Assembly (NCBI GenBank): GCA_002345205.1
Contig: DDVI01000075.1
Span: forward strand, 1 to 46,841
Source of the DNA: Bdellovibrionaceae bacterium UBA2316
Lineage (GTDB): Bacteria > Bdellovibrionota > Bdellovibrionia > Bdellovibrionales > Bdellovibrionaceae
Length of the DNA stretch: 46,841 nucleotides
Reading direction: 5' to 3'
Shown: one piece after another, positions 14,409 to 23,858 of the stretch
Position numbering within the stretch: position 1 is the first letter of the stretch
How the letters are laid out: every line of letters starts with the position of its first letter
Position numbers and translations under genes: made by a program
The notes under the pieces: model-generated
The model's database searches: none
The model's input: the letters and a program-made list of their open reading frames with translations, nothing else
What the model was told of the DNA's origin: nothing

Positions 14409-15219
14409 CCAGTCCCTGCCCGACTTTAACGACTTTCTTAATGTCTAAGGAATCTTTATAAAGCCCCATCATCTCTTTGTTGTACAAAGCGACAATGGTG
14501 CTGCCCATTCTAAACATCCCAAGCTCTGCCCCTTTTTCAATGGGAATCGGCTGCTCATACACCTTATTCATCGTCTTTAATTTCCAGTTTGTGAAAATCT
14601 TGCGATCAAAGCTTAAAATGATAGATCCAACATTCGTTGCACCGACAAACACTACACCGACAGGTCCATTTTCAGTTGCGATCTCTACATAAATACGTTC
14701 GTTTTCGGCATATAATTCGGGAATATTTTCAAGTGCCCATTGATTCACGGGCCACAGGTCGCCCGTACAATATTGAATTTGCGTGATGAAACCCGTTACT
14801 GGGGAATGAACGCGGTGGTAGTCTTTGGGCGAAAGATAATACGTAAGAAAATAACCATCGGCATATTTTTCTTTTGCGTCTGGAATTTGAATTAATTTTT
14901 CCACGGTGAAGTCTTTGCCCTTGGCCTGAATCATCACAGTGCCATCTATAGTTCCATGTTGGGCAATCACTGAATCGCTCGGGTGCACAACGGGAGCTGC
15001 AGACAAAGGCCGTGCAGAAGGCTTTAAACGACGAATAAAGAACTCACCTAATGAGTTGTAATCATAATAAGGAAATTCGGTTTCATGAAGATTGATATTA
15101 AAAAAACGTGCGTACGCGTAGTTGATCTGAACCTGTAATGGCTTAGGAAATTTTTTAAAAGCCCATCGGCCTACAAATTTACTCAAACGCTTTCTTGGTA
15201 AAACTTTTAAAATCCACAT
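14395..15219 (-). CDS. psd: Phosphatidylserine decarboxylase proenzyme
   Basis: The 274-residue product has the family features in order: an N-terminal amphipathic region, EFFIRRLKPSARPL (about 59-73), HPSDSVIAQHGTI, the SPKDYHRVHSPVTG block, and the self-cleavage motif near the C-terminus, GMFRMGSTIV, with Ser240 as the pyruvoyl precursor. The residue before the Gly is Met rather than the common Leu. The enzyme makes phosphatidylethanolamine at the inner membrane and is autoprocessed into alpha and beta chains. Its start is 18 bases from the divergent flavoprotein start, so the two share a very short control region. Its 3' end overlaps queD. Identification is firm. Confidence 0.94.
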   Translation of the reverse strand: MWILKVLPRKRLSKFVGRWAFKKFPKPLQVQINYAYARFFNINLHETEFPYYDYNSLGEFFIRRLKPSARPLSAAPVVHPSDSVIAQHGTIDGTVMIQAKGKDFTVEKLIQIPDAKEKYADGYFLTYYLSPKDYHRVHSPVTGFITQIQYCTGDLWPVNQWALENIPELYAENERIYVEIATENGPVGVVFVGATNVGSIILSFDRKIFTNWKLKTMNKVYEQPIPIEKGAELGMFRMGSTIVALYNKEMMGLYKDSLDIKKVVKVGQGLVKGY

Positions 15220-15237
15220 AGGAAGGATTCTATAGAC

Positions 15238-16809
15238 TTGACTAGGTCGCTGTCAAAAGACTATCCCGTTTTAATGACAAAAGTTTTCAAAGATATCAAA
15301 GTGGGTCTAGATGAAGATATTAATGAAAAGCTTGAGTTATTATCCCCTCATTTCAGTGATTACCGAATTCTTAAAAAAAGCGTAGATGCGCGACAGCGCC
15401 ATAACCCTCATTTCGTTTACAGTATTGAAGTTGCGGGTGAAAACGAAACACTCTCAAAAATAGAGTTCCAACTAGAACGCTTAAACAAAACCATCACGAC
15501 TAAGCCAATCATCGTCGGCAGCGGACCCGCCGGTCTTTTTGCAGCTCTGCGGTTGGTAGAGCGCGGCATTCCCTGCCTGCTTTTTGAGCGCGGATCCATC
15601 GCTGAAAAAAGAATCATGGGAATTAACAAGTTTTGGCGTTACGGCGAATTAGATCGTCGAAACAACGTCTGCTTTGGCGAAGGCGGCGCTGGCTTGTATT
15701 CTGATGGAAAACTTATTACGCGAATTAAATCGTCGCATATTCCATACGTGATGAATCGCCTAGTACAATTTGGTGCGCCGGCTGAAATTGAGTTCTTATC
15801 TAATCCCCATGTAGGTAGCGATAAAATCCGACGAGTCATTCCAAAAATGCGTGAATTCCTCAGAAAAAATGGGTGTGAGTTTTATCACGACACTCAAATC
15901 GTTGATTTTGTAAGCGACGCCAATTCCATCAAAGGAGTCGTAACTGAACACGACCAGACGTTTTTATCTGACCACGTAGTTTTAGCCACAGGACATTCCG
16001 CAGAGGATGTTTTTCACTCGCTTGAAAAACATGGCGTAATGATGGAAGCAAAATCGTATGCACTGGGATTACGTATCGAACACCCACAGGCGGCAATTAA
16101 CAAAATCCAGTATCGTGATCACTTCGCTCATCCAAAATTAGGCAGCGCTAATTACAAATTAACCTACCACGATCACGATTCGAATACGGGCGTCTATAGT
16201 TTTTGTATGTGCCCAGGTGGATTCATTTTATCAAGTGGTACGGAAATCGATGGCCTCGTGTGCAATGGGATGAGTAACTTTAATCGCAACTCTCAATGGG
16301 CCAACAGCGCCATCGTCGTAACCATTGAGGCCGGAAAGGACACATCGAAAGATTTTTGGGGCGGAATGAAACTTCGCCGAGACATTGAAACCAAAGCGTT
16401 TAAATCCGTACAGGCCGCAGGTGGCACCAAGCAATTACCGGCGCAAAAAATCACAGACTTTATCAAAAACAAAGCAGGGGCCACGATCCCTGGCTCTTCT
16501 CCATCCGGAGTCGTCGGCGTAAACCTACAAACACTGCTTCCCAAAAAGGTGAACCAGTTTTTACTAAAAGGTCTAGAAAATTTCGATACAAAAATGAAGG
16601 GTTTCGTTATTGATCAGGCACAGTTTTATGGCGTCGAAACACGCACCAGTTGCCCGATCCGTGTGACTCGTGATGAAGAATCTCTTCAGAGTGTATCACA
16701 TAAGAATCTATACCCGACGGGCGAAGGTGCCGGATACGCCGGTGGAATCACATCTGCCGCATGTGATGGTATTGACGTAGCTGAAAAAATCTATCAATCT
16801 TATATCTAG
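15238..16809 (+). CDS. FAD-dependent dehydrogenase of the COG2509 type
   Basis: The frame starts at a TTG (15238) with GGAAGG 11 bases upstream; the ATG at 15274 is an alternative but lacks a ribosome binding site. The 523-residue protein has an N-terminal small alpha/beta domain (about 13-80) and then the FAD-binding Rossmann motif IIVGSGPAGLFAALRL (91-106). A CFGEGGAGLYSDGKL block (about 142-156), a VVLATGHSAEDVF block and a C-terminal GEGAGYAGGITSAACDG segment that closes over the flavin follow. This arrangement matches uncharacterised NAD(FAD)-dependent dehydrogenases. The substrate is unknown. The next gene starts directly after its stop, so the two form an operon. Confidence 0.85.
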   Translation: MTRSLSKDYPVLMTKVFKDIKVGLDEDINEKLELLSPHFSDYRILKKSVDARQRHNPHFVYSIEVAGENETLSKIEFQLERLNKTITTKPIIVGSGPAGLFAALRLVERGIPCLLFERGSIAEKRIMGINKFWRYGELDRRNNVCFGEGGAGLYSDGKLITRIKSSHIPYVMNRLVQFGAPAEIEFLSNPHVGSDKIRRVIPKMREFLRKNGCEFYHDTQIVDFVSDANSIKGVVTEHDQTFLSDHVVLATGHSAEDVFHSLEKHGVMMEAKSYALGLRIEHPQAAINKIQYRDHFAHPKLGSANYKLTYHDHDSNTGVYSFCMCPGGFILSSGTEIDGLVCNGMSNFNRNSQWANSAIVVTIEAGKDTSKDFWGGMKLRRDIETKAFKSVQAAGGTKQLPAQKITDFIKNKAGATIPGSSPSGVVGVNLQTLLPKKVNQFLLKGLENFDTKMKGFVIDQAQFYGVETRTSCPIRVTRDEESLQSVSHKNLYPTGEGAGYAGGITSAACDGIDVAEKIYQSYI

Positions 16810-17301
16810 ATGAAAAAAGTTGCACGCTTCAGTTCGCAAACCACAGCCCACTTAGCTAAAGAAGCTTTGCTTAATCGTGGCATTAACTCAGAAATCGTTG
16901 GATCAAAAGAGTACGCCTCAATCGTTGTGGGCGGAGACCACGGTCGTTACGAATTAATGGTGGATTGGTCTGACGAAACAGAAGCCTTACGCATCATCAA
17001 AGAATTTGAAGCTTCGGATACGGCCTCTTCGGAACCGCTGCCCGTTTCCGCTGGTTCCGTTTTAAGAAAAGCGATTGTTATGGCGTTACTGGCGGCTGTA
17101 TTTATTCCTGTCGTTTTTAACTATGCGTCTCTTAAAAACTTAGCTCAGTATTTAAAAATCGAAACAAATATAACCAAAAAAATTATCTTCGGAACCATCG
17201 TTATTGCATTGCAGTTTTTAACAGTCATATTCCTTTACTACGCAATTAAATCTTTAACGACCGACGTGCCTCTGTCATATTTGGAAGAGTTAAGAAACTG
17301 A
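16810..17301 (+). CDS. DUF2007-domain membrane protein
   Basis: The ATG directly follows the stop of the flavoprotein gene. Residues 1-70 form a DUF2007-type signal-transducing domain (KKVARFSSQTTAHLAKEALL, then YELMVDWSDETEALRIIKEFE), a small ferredoxin-like fold found at many bacterial membranes. Two membrane helices follow (about 83-105 and 123-147). The N-terminal domain is therefore probably cytoplasmic and anchored. Function is unknown in the family. The tight link to the COG2509-like flavoprotein suggests a joint role. Confidence 0.75.
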   Translation: MKKVARFSSQTTAHLAKEALLNRGINSEIVGSKEYASIVVGGDHGRYELMVDWSDETEALRIIKEFEASDTASSEPLPVSAGSVLRKAIVMALLAAVFIPVVFNYASLKNLAQYLKIETNITKKIIFGTIVIALQFLTVIFLYYAIKSLTTDVPLSYLEELRN

Positions 17302-17394
17302 CCCAGTATTCTACGGCTAGGAATCGAATAATGCTAACGAATTTAAACATTTAAACTCGCTCTTAGGGCGCAGTATTGATTCCAATATTCACTC

Positions 17395-18135
17395 TCAAAG
17401 AAACCCTAGACGCCTAAGGACCGCTGGAATGTATGTCCAGTCAATGTACGTGCCGTAGTTAGCACCCGATAGGCCTTTCTGTACCCCACCATCATGAATG
17501 CCTACAACTTCTAATGAAACCGCATCAACGATGGCGGCGCCACTGCTACCTGGGTTAGTATCGCAGGAATGGTGAATCGCGTTTACATTCAAACCGTAGG
17601 TTAAAGCCCGACCGATGTCACAGGTACCCGACCACGTTAATGGGCTTTTAAAGGGATGCGAGAAAATAGTAACTCGTGTTCCTAATGCCGGTCGACCTTG
17701 AGTTCTAATTTTCACAGAGGCTCGCGGTGGGTTGTCTACGCGAAATAGCGCATAATCTTTTTGGTTATTTAATTCCAACACTAAAACTTGGCGGCAGTTA
17801 CTAACCGCTGATGGCTGACGTCCATCACGCACATTCCAGAATACCTGGATACCATCACACGACGTACGGTATTTGGCCACTTTAGCCGCATCAAAACAGT
17901 GCCCTGCTGAAACGACTAAACCATTTCCGATATGAGTTCCCGTACAACCCATCGACATCAATCCCACTGATTCTGCAATTTGACGATATTTAAACGGAAT
18001 ATTCAACATGTTTGCGTCAACTAGCTTCATAGCATTCGATCCAACAATTATTCTATTCATTACGATCTGTTGATTGATTTGCGCAAAAGCACTGAATGAT
18101 ACAAATACAGCTAGAACTAAAAACGTAACCTTCAT
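17395..18135 (-). CDS. Secreted trypsin-like serine protease
   Basis: The ATG at 18135 follows TGGGGGGAGAC; the in-frame start at 18147 lies upstream of that site. The 246-residue product starts with a signal peptide (cleavage near Ala18-Gln19). It has the chymotrypsin-fold triad: His79 in VVSAGHCFD, Asp127 in NQKDYALFRV, and Ser198 in NPGSSGAAIVD. GSSG replaces the usual GDSG, as in V8/HtrA-like members. Several Cys residues suggest disulfides. It is the last gene of the acyl-CoA operon, 24 bases after the outer-membrane-like gene. An extracellular or periplasmic protease fits a predatory or saprophytic lifestyle. The metabolic link to IcmF is not obvious. Confidence 0.87.
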   Translation of the reverse strand: MKVTFLVLAVFVSFSAFAQINQQIVMNRIIVGSNAMKLVDANMLNIPFKYRQIAESVGLMSMGCTGTHIGNGLVVSAGHCFDAAKVAKYRTSCDGIQVFWNVRDGRQPSAVSNCRQVLVLELNNQKDYALFRVDNPPRASVKIRTQGRPALGTRVTIFSHPFKSPLTWSGTCDIGRALTYGLNVNAIHHSCDTNPGSSGAAIVDAVSLEVVGIHDGGVQKGLSGANYGTYIDWTYIPAVLRRLGFL

Positions 18136-18159
18136 GTCTCCCCCCAAACACAGCTGGTA

Positions 18160-18771
18160 TTAGAAAACCAAGTAGCTTATCCCCAACAGATGTGTCCAAA
18201 GTTCTATAAAAGAAAAATTTCCGTTTTGGTACTGATTTATTTGCGACCATTTCGTTCGATAGTTCAAACCCCAACGATCATTTAATTTGTAGCGCGCCTG
18301 TAATTCGTACTGTTGAGAGCCGTAGTTTTGCAAATTTTTTGTATCTTTATCATTGAAGAGCGATATAAGCGAGTACCCGACACCTAAATATAAACCCCAA
18401 TTATGGGTACTATAAACCGACACCATCAAATTCATGTACGTTGATGAAAATAATACCTCTTGTCCGACAGGAAACGGATACGAAGAATCATTGCTCACCA
18501 TGGAAAAATTATAGTTTCCGATACTCATATAGCTGGGAAACGGCACCTGATCTATCGGCTGAAAAAAAACGTTCAATGCAAAACCATAGGAATTAGGATT
18601 TTTCTGATTTGAAAACTGACCCGACACCATCGTTGGGCCCGTATATATATCGGCGCTGAAAAAGTTTTTTAACCGATAGGACGATGTTACTACATCTGTT
18701 GACTCCGTCGTCGCAAACGCCGACGTCATCATCAGAAACAATCCTAAAGTGAATAATTTAAAATTAAACAT
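18160..18771 (-). CDS. Outer-membrane beta-barrel-like protein
   Basis: I place the start at the ATG at 18771, which overlaps the last eight bases of icmF; a longer form to 18798 is less likely. The 203-residue product has a signal peptide (cleavage after AFA, near residue 20). It then shows alternating aromatic and polar strands throughout, for example SFIELWTHLLGISYLVF at the end, where the terminal Phe is typical of proteins assembled by BamA. Glycine-aromatic patterns (WGLYLGVGYSLISLF) support a barrel of about eight strands. I do not recognise the family. It is probably translated from the IcmF transcript. Confidence 0.65.
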   Translation of the reverse strand: MFNFKLFTLGLFLMMTSAFATTESTDVVTSSYRLKNFFSADIYTGPTMVSGQFSNQKNPNSYGFALNVFFQPIDQVPFPSYMSIGNYNFSMVSNDSSYPFPVGQEVLFSSTYMNLMVSVYSTHNWGLYLGVGYSLISLFNDKDTKNLQNYGSQQYELQARYKLNDRWGLNYRTKWSQINQYQNGNFSFIELWTHLLGISYLVF

Positions 18772-21700
18772 TTCTACGATACTCCCCACCGACTTCATAT
18801 AAGGCCTGAGTCATTTGGTATAAACTACAGTGACGTGCAGCTTTCATTAACGATGCGAAAATATTCTCACCTTTTAATGCCGTTGCCTTTAAGTCCGCCA
18901 ATAATTTAGCGGCTTCTGTTTTGTGTTCGGCTTGCAACATAGTTACGCGATCTAGCTGCAATTGTTTTTCTTCGTAACTTGCACGTGCCAGTTCAATCTT
19001 TGGTGGAACGTAATCCGCCTTCAGAGTCGCTGGATCGATAAATGTATTTACACCAATAATCGGAAGCGTTCCATCATGCTTTAGCTTTTCATAGTACAAC
19101 GATTCTTCTTGAATTTTCGATCGCTGATACTGTGTTTCCATCGCGCCCAAAACACCACCGCGTTCATTAATACGCAAGAATTCTTCAAGCACGGCCTCTT
19201 CCACCAGATCTGTAAGTTCCTCAATATAGTAACTACCTTGAAGTGGATTTTCATTTTTCGTGTTACCGAATTCCCGGTTGATTATCATTTGAATCGCCAT
19301 CGCACGACGTACAGATTCCTGAGTCGGCGTAGTGATCGCTTCATCGTAAGCATTAGTATGCAAACTATTGCAGTTATCTTGAATTGCCAGAAGTGCTTGC
19401 AAAGTTGTTCGAATATCATTGAACGCAATTTCCTGCGCATGCAGTGAACGACCGCTGGTCTGAATGTGATATTTTAACTTTTGCGAACGATCGTTAGCTT
19501 TGTATAAGTCTTTCATCGCTATCGCCCAAATCCGTCGAGCCACGCGGCCTAACACCGTGTACTCTGGATCCAAACCATTTGAAAAGAAGAAACTCAAATT
19601 AGCTGCAAAATCATCGACATTCATGCCGCGATTTAAATAATACTCAACAAACGTAAAACCATTCGACAGCGTAAACGCCAATTGGGAAATCGGATTCGCT
19701 CCCGCTTCTGCAATATGGTAACCCGAAATACTGACCGAGTAGAAATTCTTAACACTCTTCTTAACAAAGTACTCTTGAATATCGCCCATCATTTTCAGTG
19801 CAAACTGAATCGAAAAAATACATGTGTTCTGACCTTGATCTTCTTTCAAGATATCGGCCTGGACTGTACCACGTACGTTTTTCAACGTGAAGTCCATAAC
19901 AGCTTGCGATTCATCCGCGTTTAACTTACGGCCTAATTCTTTTTCTTTTTTCACTACTTGTTGATCAAACGCCGTGTTGAAGAAAAATGCCAAGATGATT
20001 GGCGCTGGACCGTTGATTGTCATACTCACGCTCGTATTCGGCGAGCACAAGTCAAAACCATCGTATAGTTTCTTCATATCGGCAAGTGAGCAGATACTAA
20101 CGCCGCTTTCTCCAACTTTACCGAAAATATCCGGACGTAAATCAGGATCTTGTCCATACAGAGTTACAGAATCGAATGCCGTTGATAAACGATGAGCCGT
20201 TTCACCTTCGCACAGGAAGTGGAATCGTTTATTCGTACGTTCGGGTGGACCTTCGCCCGCAAACATACGTTTTGGATCCTCATCCGCACGTTTTAATGGA
20301 AACACACCCGCGGTGTAGGGGAATTCACCCGGAACGTTCTCTAATTTTAGAAAGCGGAATCGATCACCCCAGTCACGAAACTTAGGGAATACGACTTTGC
20401 GAATTTTGCTGCCCGACAATGATTTTGATGTCAGTGCATTTTTGAATTCTTTATCACGAACTTTAAATACCATTTCGTCAGCTTGGTACGTTCTTGTTTT
20501 TTCGTCCCAAGACAATAAATCAATGCGTTCCGATTCATCCAGTTTCTTCAAAACGTCCGTGCGGTAATTTTCAATATCCACAGTACTTAATTTATCTTTC
20601 AAAGGTGTCGAACAAATACGGCTTAAACTGCCCACGATCGATAAATCTTCCGACAATGTTTGAACACGTCTTTTATAATTACGAACTGAATTCGCAATCT
20701 CTAATAAATACTGAGTCCGGTGACCGGGGATCACCGATGAACTAATTCCCGCAATGACTGACTTTTTCTGAGTTTCAGTCAGCGTCCATTTTTTATCAGC
20801 GTTCCCAGACTTACCTGTCTTTAATTGGAAGTCCTTAGTTTGCTCCATCATTTCAAAGAAAAGCTGGTTTACGCCGGCATCATTGAACTGTGCTGCCTGA
20901 GTCAAGAACACTGGGACTTGAACAGTTTCATCAAATATCTTACGTGAGCGTTTGTATTGCTTCTGAACAGCTTTCTGCGCGTCTAACGAACCTTTGCGAT
21001 CTGATTTATTAATCGCAATTAGATGGGCATAGTCGATCATGTCAATTTTCTCCAGCTGCGACGGAGCTCCGAATTCACTCGTCATTACGTACAGTGGAAT
21101 ATCGCACAGATCTGTAATTTGTGACGACGCCTGGCCAATACCGCTGGTTTCTGCGATGATTAAATCGAAATCCAGTTTACGATATAAATCAAGAACGTCG
21201 ATTAGCTGTTTTGAAATTTCAACACCAGAACCACGTGTCGCAAGACTGCGCATAAAAATGCGATCACGCGAAAGCGAGTTCATACGAATACGATCACCTA
21301 AAAGCGCGCCGCCCGTTTTACGCTTTGACGGATCTACGCAAGCAATACCTAATTTGAGATTTGGGTAGAAATGCAAGAATCGAAGAGCTATCTCGTCAAT
21401 CAACGATGATTTCCCCGCGCCCCCAGTACCGGTGATACCAATAACAGGTGGCACATCACCGCTTTTATTTTTAAAGCCCTCTAATTTGTAGTGGGCTAGA
21501 TCAACCTTATCGCCCATTTCTACAGCGTAGAGTGCGCGACCCAATTCAATTTGCGGGATAGGATCATTTCCAAATGTTTTTGCGTACGCATCGTTTTTAG
21601 GGATCCGTTTTGGCGTGATCTGTCTTGGGTCGAAATCACATTCCGTCATGATCAAATTGATCATGCCTTCTAGCCCCATACGACGGCCATCATCGGGATG

Positions 21701-22048
21701 GAAAATTTGGCTAATTCCATATTTTTCCAACTCGACTTTTTCTTCCCAAACGATAACGCCGCCACCACCGCCGAAAATTTTTACGTGAGACAATCCGCAA
21801 TCATCCAGAATATCTTTCAGGTATTTGAAGTACTCCATATGGCCGCCCTGATACGAGCTCACACACACGCCTTGCGCCCCCTCTTGGATCACGGCTTTGA
21901 CTACGTCTTTAACGCTGCGATTATGGCCTAAATGAATCACCTCTGCACCGCTGTCTTGCAAAATACGGCGGATAATATTGATCGTTGCATCGTGACCATC
22001 AAAGAGTGCGGCCGCTGTAACAACCCGAATTGGATTCTTATATGTCAT
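18764..22048 (-). CDS. icmF: Fused isobutyryl-CoA mutase (IcmF): B12 domain + G-protein chaperone + mutase
   Basis: The ATG at 22048 follows AGGAATTTGAAG; the in-frame TTG at 22054 lies inside that region. The 1094-residue protein has three parts. A B12-binding domain (about 1-140) has DGHD at 17-20 with the lower-ligand His19 and a GGGGGV loop. A G-protein domain of the MeaI/MeaB type (about 200-440) has the P-loop GTGGAGKSS (207-215). A mutase TIM-barrel domain (about 540-1094) contains FPYTAGVFPLKRADEDPKRM. The Phe in GVFP, where methylmalonyl-CoA mutase has Tyr, supports isobutyryl/butyryl-CoA specificity. The enzyme interconverts branched and linear acyl-CoA using adenosylcobalamin and repairs its cofactor with GTP. 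It lies 18 bases after the crotonase gene. Identification is firm. Confidence 0.95.
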   Translation of the reverse strand: MTYKNPIRVVTAAALFDGHDATINIIRRILQDSGAEVIHLGHNRSVKDVVKAVIQEGAQGVCVSSYQGGHMEYFKYLKDILDDCGLSHVKIFGGGGGVIVWEEKVELEKYGISQIFHPDDGRRMGLEGMINLIMTECDFDPRQITPKRIPKNDAYAKTFGNDPIPQIELGRALYAVEMGDKVDLAHYKLEGFKNKSGDVPPVIGITGTGGAGKSSLIDEIALRFLHFYPNLKLGIACVDPSKRKTGGALLGDRIRMNSLSRDRIFMRSLATRGSGVEISKQLIDVLDLYRKLDFDLIIAETSGIGQASSQITDLCDIPLYVMTSEFGAPSQLEKIDMIDYAHLIAINKSDRKGSLDAQKAVQKQYKRSRKIFDETVQVPVFLTQAAQFNDAGVNQLFFEMMEQTKDFQLKTGKSGNADKKWTLTETQKKSVIAGISSSVIPGHRTQYLLEIANSVRNYKRRVQTLSEDLSIVGSLSRICSTPLKDKLSTVDIENYRTDVLKKLDESERIDLLSWDEKTRTYQADEMVFKVRDKEFKNALTSKSLSGSKIRKVVFPKFRDWGDRFRFLKLENVPGEFPYTAGVFPLKRADEDPKRMFAGEGPPERTNKRFHFLCEGETAHRLSTAFDSVTLYGQDPDLRPDIFGKVGESGVSICSLADMKKLYDGFDLCSPNTSVSMTINGPAPIILAFFFNTAFDQQVVKKEKELGRKLNADESQAVMDFTLKNVRGTVQADILKEDQGQNTCIFSIQFALKMMGDIQEYFVKKSVKNFYSVSISGYHIAEAGANPISQLAFTLSNGFTFVEYYLNRGMNVDDFAANLSFFFSNGLDPEYTVLGRVARRIWAIAMKDLYKANDRSQKLKYHIQTSGRSLHAQEIAFNDIRTTLQALLAIQDNCNSLHTNAYDEAITTPTQESVRRAMAIQMIINREFGNTKNENPLQGSYYIEELTDLVEEAVLEEFLRINERGGVLGAMETQYQRSKIQEESLYYEKLKHDGTLPIIGVNTFIDPATLKADYVPPKIELARASYEEKQLQLDRVTMLQAEHKTEAAKLLADLKATALKGENIFASLMKAARHCSLYQMTQALYEVGGEYRRNV

Positions 22049-22066
22049 CTTCAAATTCCTTTAAGT

Positions 22067-22864
22067 CTAGTTCCCTTTAAATACCGGTTTTCTGGATTCG
22101 ATAAATGCCTGAGTTCCTTCACGAACATCATCAGATTGGAATAATTTTGAAAAATTATCGGCTTCATGTTTCAGAGCCGAATCGATATCCATGTCATACA
22201 CTCTGTTGATTGTGCGTTTCGCACACGAAACCGCCAATGGTCCGCGAGAGAAAATCAATTCCATTTTCTTTTTCGCTTCTGTGACCATATCTTCGGCTGT
22301 TTCGAATACACGACTGACTAGACCTAAACGATAGGCTTCATCTGCTGAAATCATTTCGCCTGTGTACACTAATTCACGCGCTTTACGAATTCCCACCGCA
22401 CGCGCCATACGTACCGTTCCACCGAAGCCTGGGATCAACCCCAAAGAAACTTCTGGCAAACCAAATTTAGCATTTTTTGAGGCGTAAATAAAATCACAGG
22501 CAAGAGCCAATTCACAACCGCCACCTAAGGCAAAACCATTTACAGCTGCGATCACGGGGACTTTTAATAGATTTAATTCTTGAAATACAGTTTGACCTTT
22601 TTTCGCAAATACTTGAGCCGCGGCTTCGTCCAAAGCGTTTAATTCTTTGATGTCCGCACCGGCTACAAAGGCTTTAGGTCCTTCGCCAGTGATGATCAAA
22701 CCACGACAATGCTCAAATTCCATTTCAGAAATCTGGCGCAGGAATTGCCCCATTTCATCTAGCACGTCGCCATTTAAGGCATTCAATGCGCTAGGACGAT
22801 TGATCGTCAATGTCCACAGCGCATTTTCAGTCGTTAATTTGATGTGGTTATATTCATGTCCCAT
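22067..22864 (-). CDS. Enoyl-CoA hydratase (crotonase family)
   Basis: A 265-residue crotonase. Oxyanion-hole segments AGADIKEL (about 68-75) and NGFALGGGCELALACD are present. The two catalytic Glu positions are filled (GGGCE and the PEVSLGLIPGFGGT segment). The C-terminal trimerisation helices are complete. It hydrates 2-enoyl-CoA, probably crotonyl-CoA, to the 3-hydroxyacyl-CoA used by the dehydrogenase encoded just upstream, whose gene overlaps it by 11 bases. Together with IcmF this suggests a C4 acyl-CoA route from butyryl/isobutyryl-CoA to acetyl-CoA. Family call firm; chain length inferred. Confidence 0.92.
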   Translation of the reverse strand: MGHEYNHIKLTTENALWTLTINRPSALNALNGDVLDEMGQFLRQISEMEFEHCRGLIITGEGPKAFVAGADIKELNALDEAAAQVFAKKGQTVFQELNLLKVPVIAAVNGFALGGGCELALACDFIYASKNAKFGLPEVSLGLIPGFGGTVRMARAVGIRKARELVYTGEMISADEAYRLGLVSRVFETAEDMVTEAKKKMELIFSRGPLAVSCAKRTINRVYDMDIDSALKHEADNFSKLFQSDDVREGTQAFIESRKPVFKGN

Positions 22865-23735
22865 AGTTATAGAATCCTCTTCCTGATTTCTTACCTAACC
22901 ATCCTGCTTCCACGTATTTCGCTAGCAATGGGCACGGACGGTATTTGCTGTCGCCTAATCCATCATGCAATACGTGCATGATAGAAAGACATGTGTCTAA
23001 CCCGATGAAGTCCGCTAATGTTAATGGACCCATCGGTTGATTCGTTCCTAACTTCATGGCTTGGTCGATGCTTTCCACATCGGCAATACCCTCATGAAGT
23101 GTGTAGATCGCTTCGTTAATCATCGGCATCAAGATGCGATTCACTATGAACCCTGGCATATCCTTTACCGATGGGACAAATGTTTTACCTAATTTTTCAG
23201 TTAACTGTTTCATCACTTCGAATGTTTCATCCGTCGTTTGCAAACCGCGAATACCTTCTACTAGTTTCATCAACGGGACTGGGTTCATGAAATGCATGCC
23301 TGCGACCTTTTGAGGACGTTTTGTCGCTCCAGCTAGTTTAGTGATCGAAATCGACGACGTATTAGAGAACAAATAAGCTTCTGGTTTGATCAAAGCATCT
23401 ACGTCCTTAAAGATTTTAATTTTTAGATCGATATTTTCAGTCGCTGCCTCGATAAACACGTCTACATTTTTCAAGTCACCTAACTGAGTCGTTGTTTTGA
23501 TGCGCGCCAAAGCCGCTGTTTTCAGATCTTCAGTAATTAGGTTTTTAGACGCTAATTTTTCCAAAGACGTCGTAATCGTTTTAACGGCTTTTTTCAGAGA
23601 TTCGTCAGAAATGTCGCACAGAATCACGTCATAGCCCGTCGCCGCTACGACTTGAGCGATTCCATTCCCCATTTGCCCAGCGCCTAAAACGCCGATGGTT
23701 TTCAAATTCCCGATTAAGTTTTGATTAGCTACCAC
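22854..23735 (-). CDS. 3-hydroxyacyl-CoA dehydrogenase (3-hydroxybutyryl-CoA dehydrogenase type)
   Basis: Translation starts at a GTG (23735), six bases after an AGGGGG site. The 293-residue monofunctional enzyme has the NAD motif GVLGAGQMGNGIA (about 16-28) and the conserved NTSSISIT segment. Its catalytic His is in GMHFMNPVPLMKLVE, followed by PGFIVNRILMPMINEA and a C-terminal domain with GPLTLADFIGLDTC. Size and motifs match HBD/PaaH-like enzymes acting on 3-hydroxybutyryl-CoA. It is first in the operon with crotonase and icmF, and a promoter candidate lies 37 bases upstream. Whether it prefers C4 or longer substrates cannot be told from the sequence. Confidence 0.93.
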   Translation of the reverse strand: MVANQNLIGNLKTIGVLGAGQMGNGIAQVVAATGYDVILCDISDESLKKAVKTITTSLEKLASKNLITEDLKTAALARIKTTTQLGDLKNVDVFIEAATENIDLKIKIFKDVDALIKPEAYLFSNTSSISITKLAGATKRPQKVAGMHFMNPVPLMKLVEGIRGLQTTDETFEVMKQLTEKLGKTFVPSVKDMPGFIVNRILMPMINEAIYTLHEGIADVESIDQAMKLGTNQPMGPLTLADFIGLDTCLSIMHVLHDGLGDSKYRPCPLLAKYVEAGWLGKKSGRGFYNYGT

Positions 23736-23771
23736 GAAAAGCCCCCTACCAAAGGTTAGTTGAAGCCCATA

Positions 23772-23800
23772 GTTCTAACCAAAGACAAGTTTTAGGTCAA
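23772..23800 (-). promoter_or_regulatory. Putative promoter of the acyl-CoA/IcmF operon
   Basis: On the minus strand, TTGACC, a 17-bp spacer and TAGAAC lie about 37 bases upstream of the GTG at 23735. It is in the short divergent gap shared with the exported SH3-like protein. By-eye match. Confidence 0.45.
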
Positions 23801-23858
23801 AAGGTCTTGTGCCCTTAGGCGCCCCGTTAGAAAATAAACTTCAAGGAAAACACATAAA

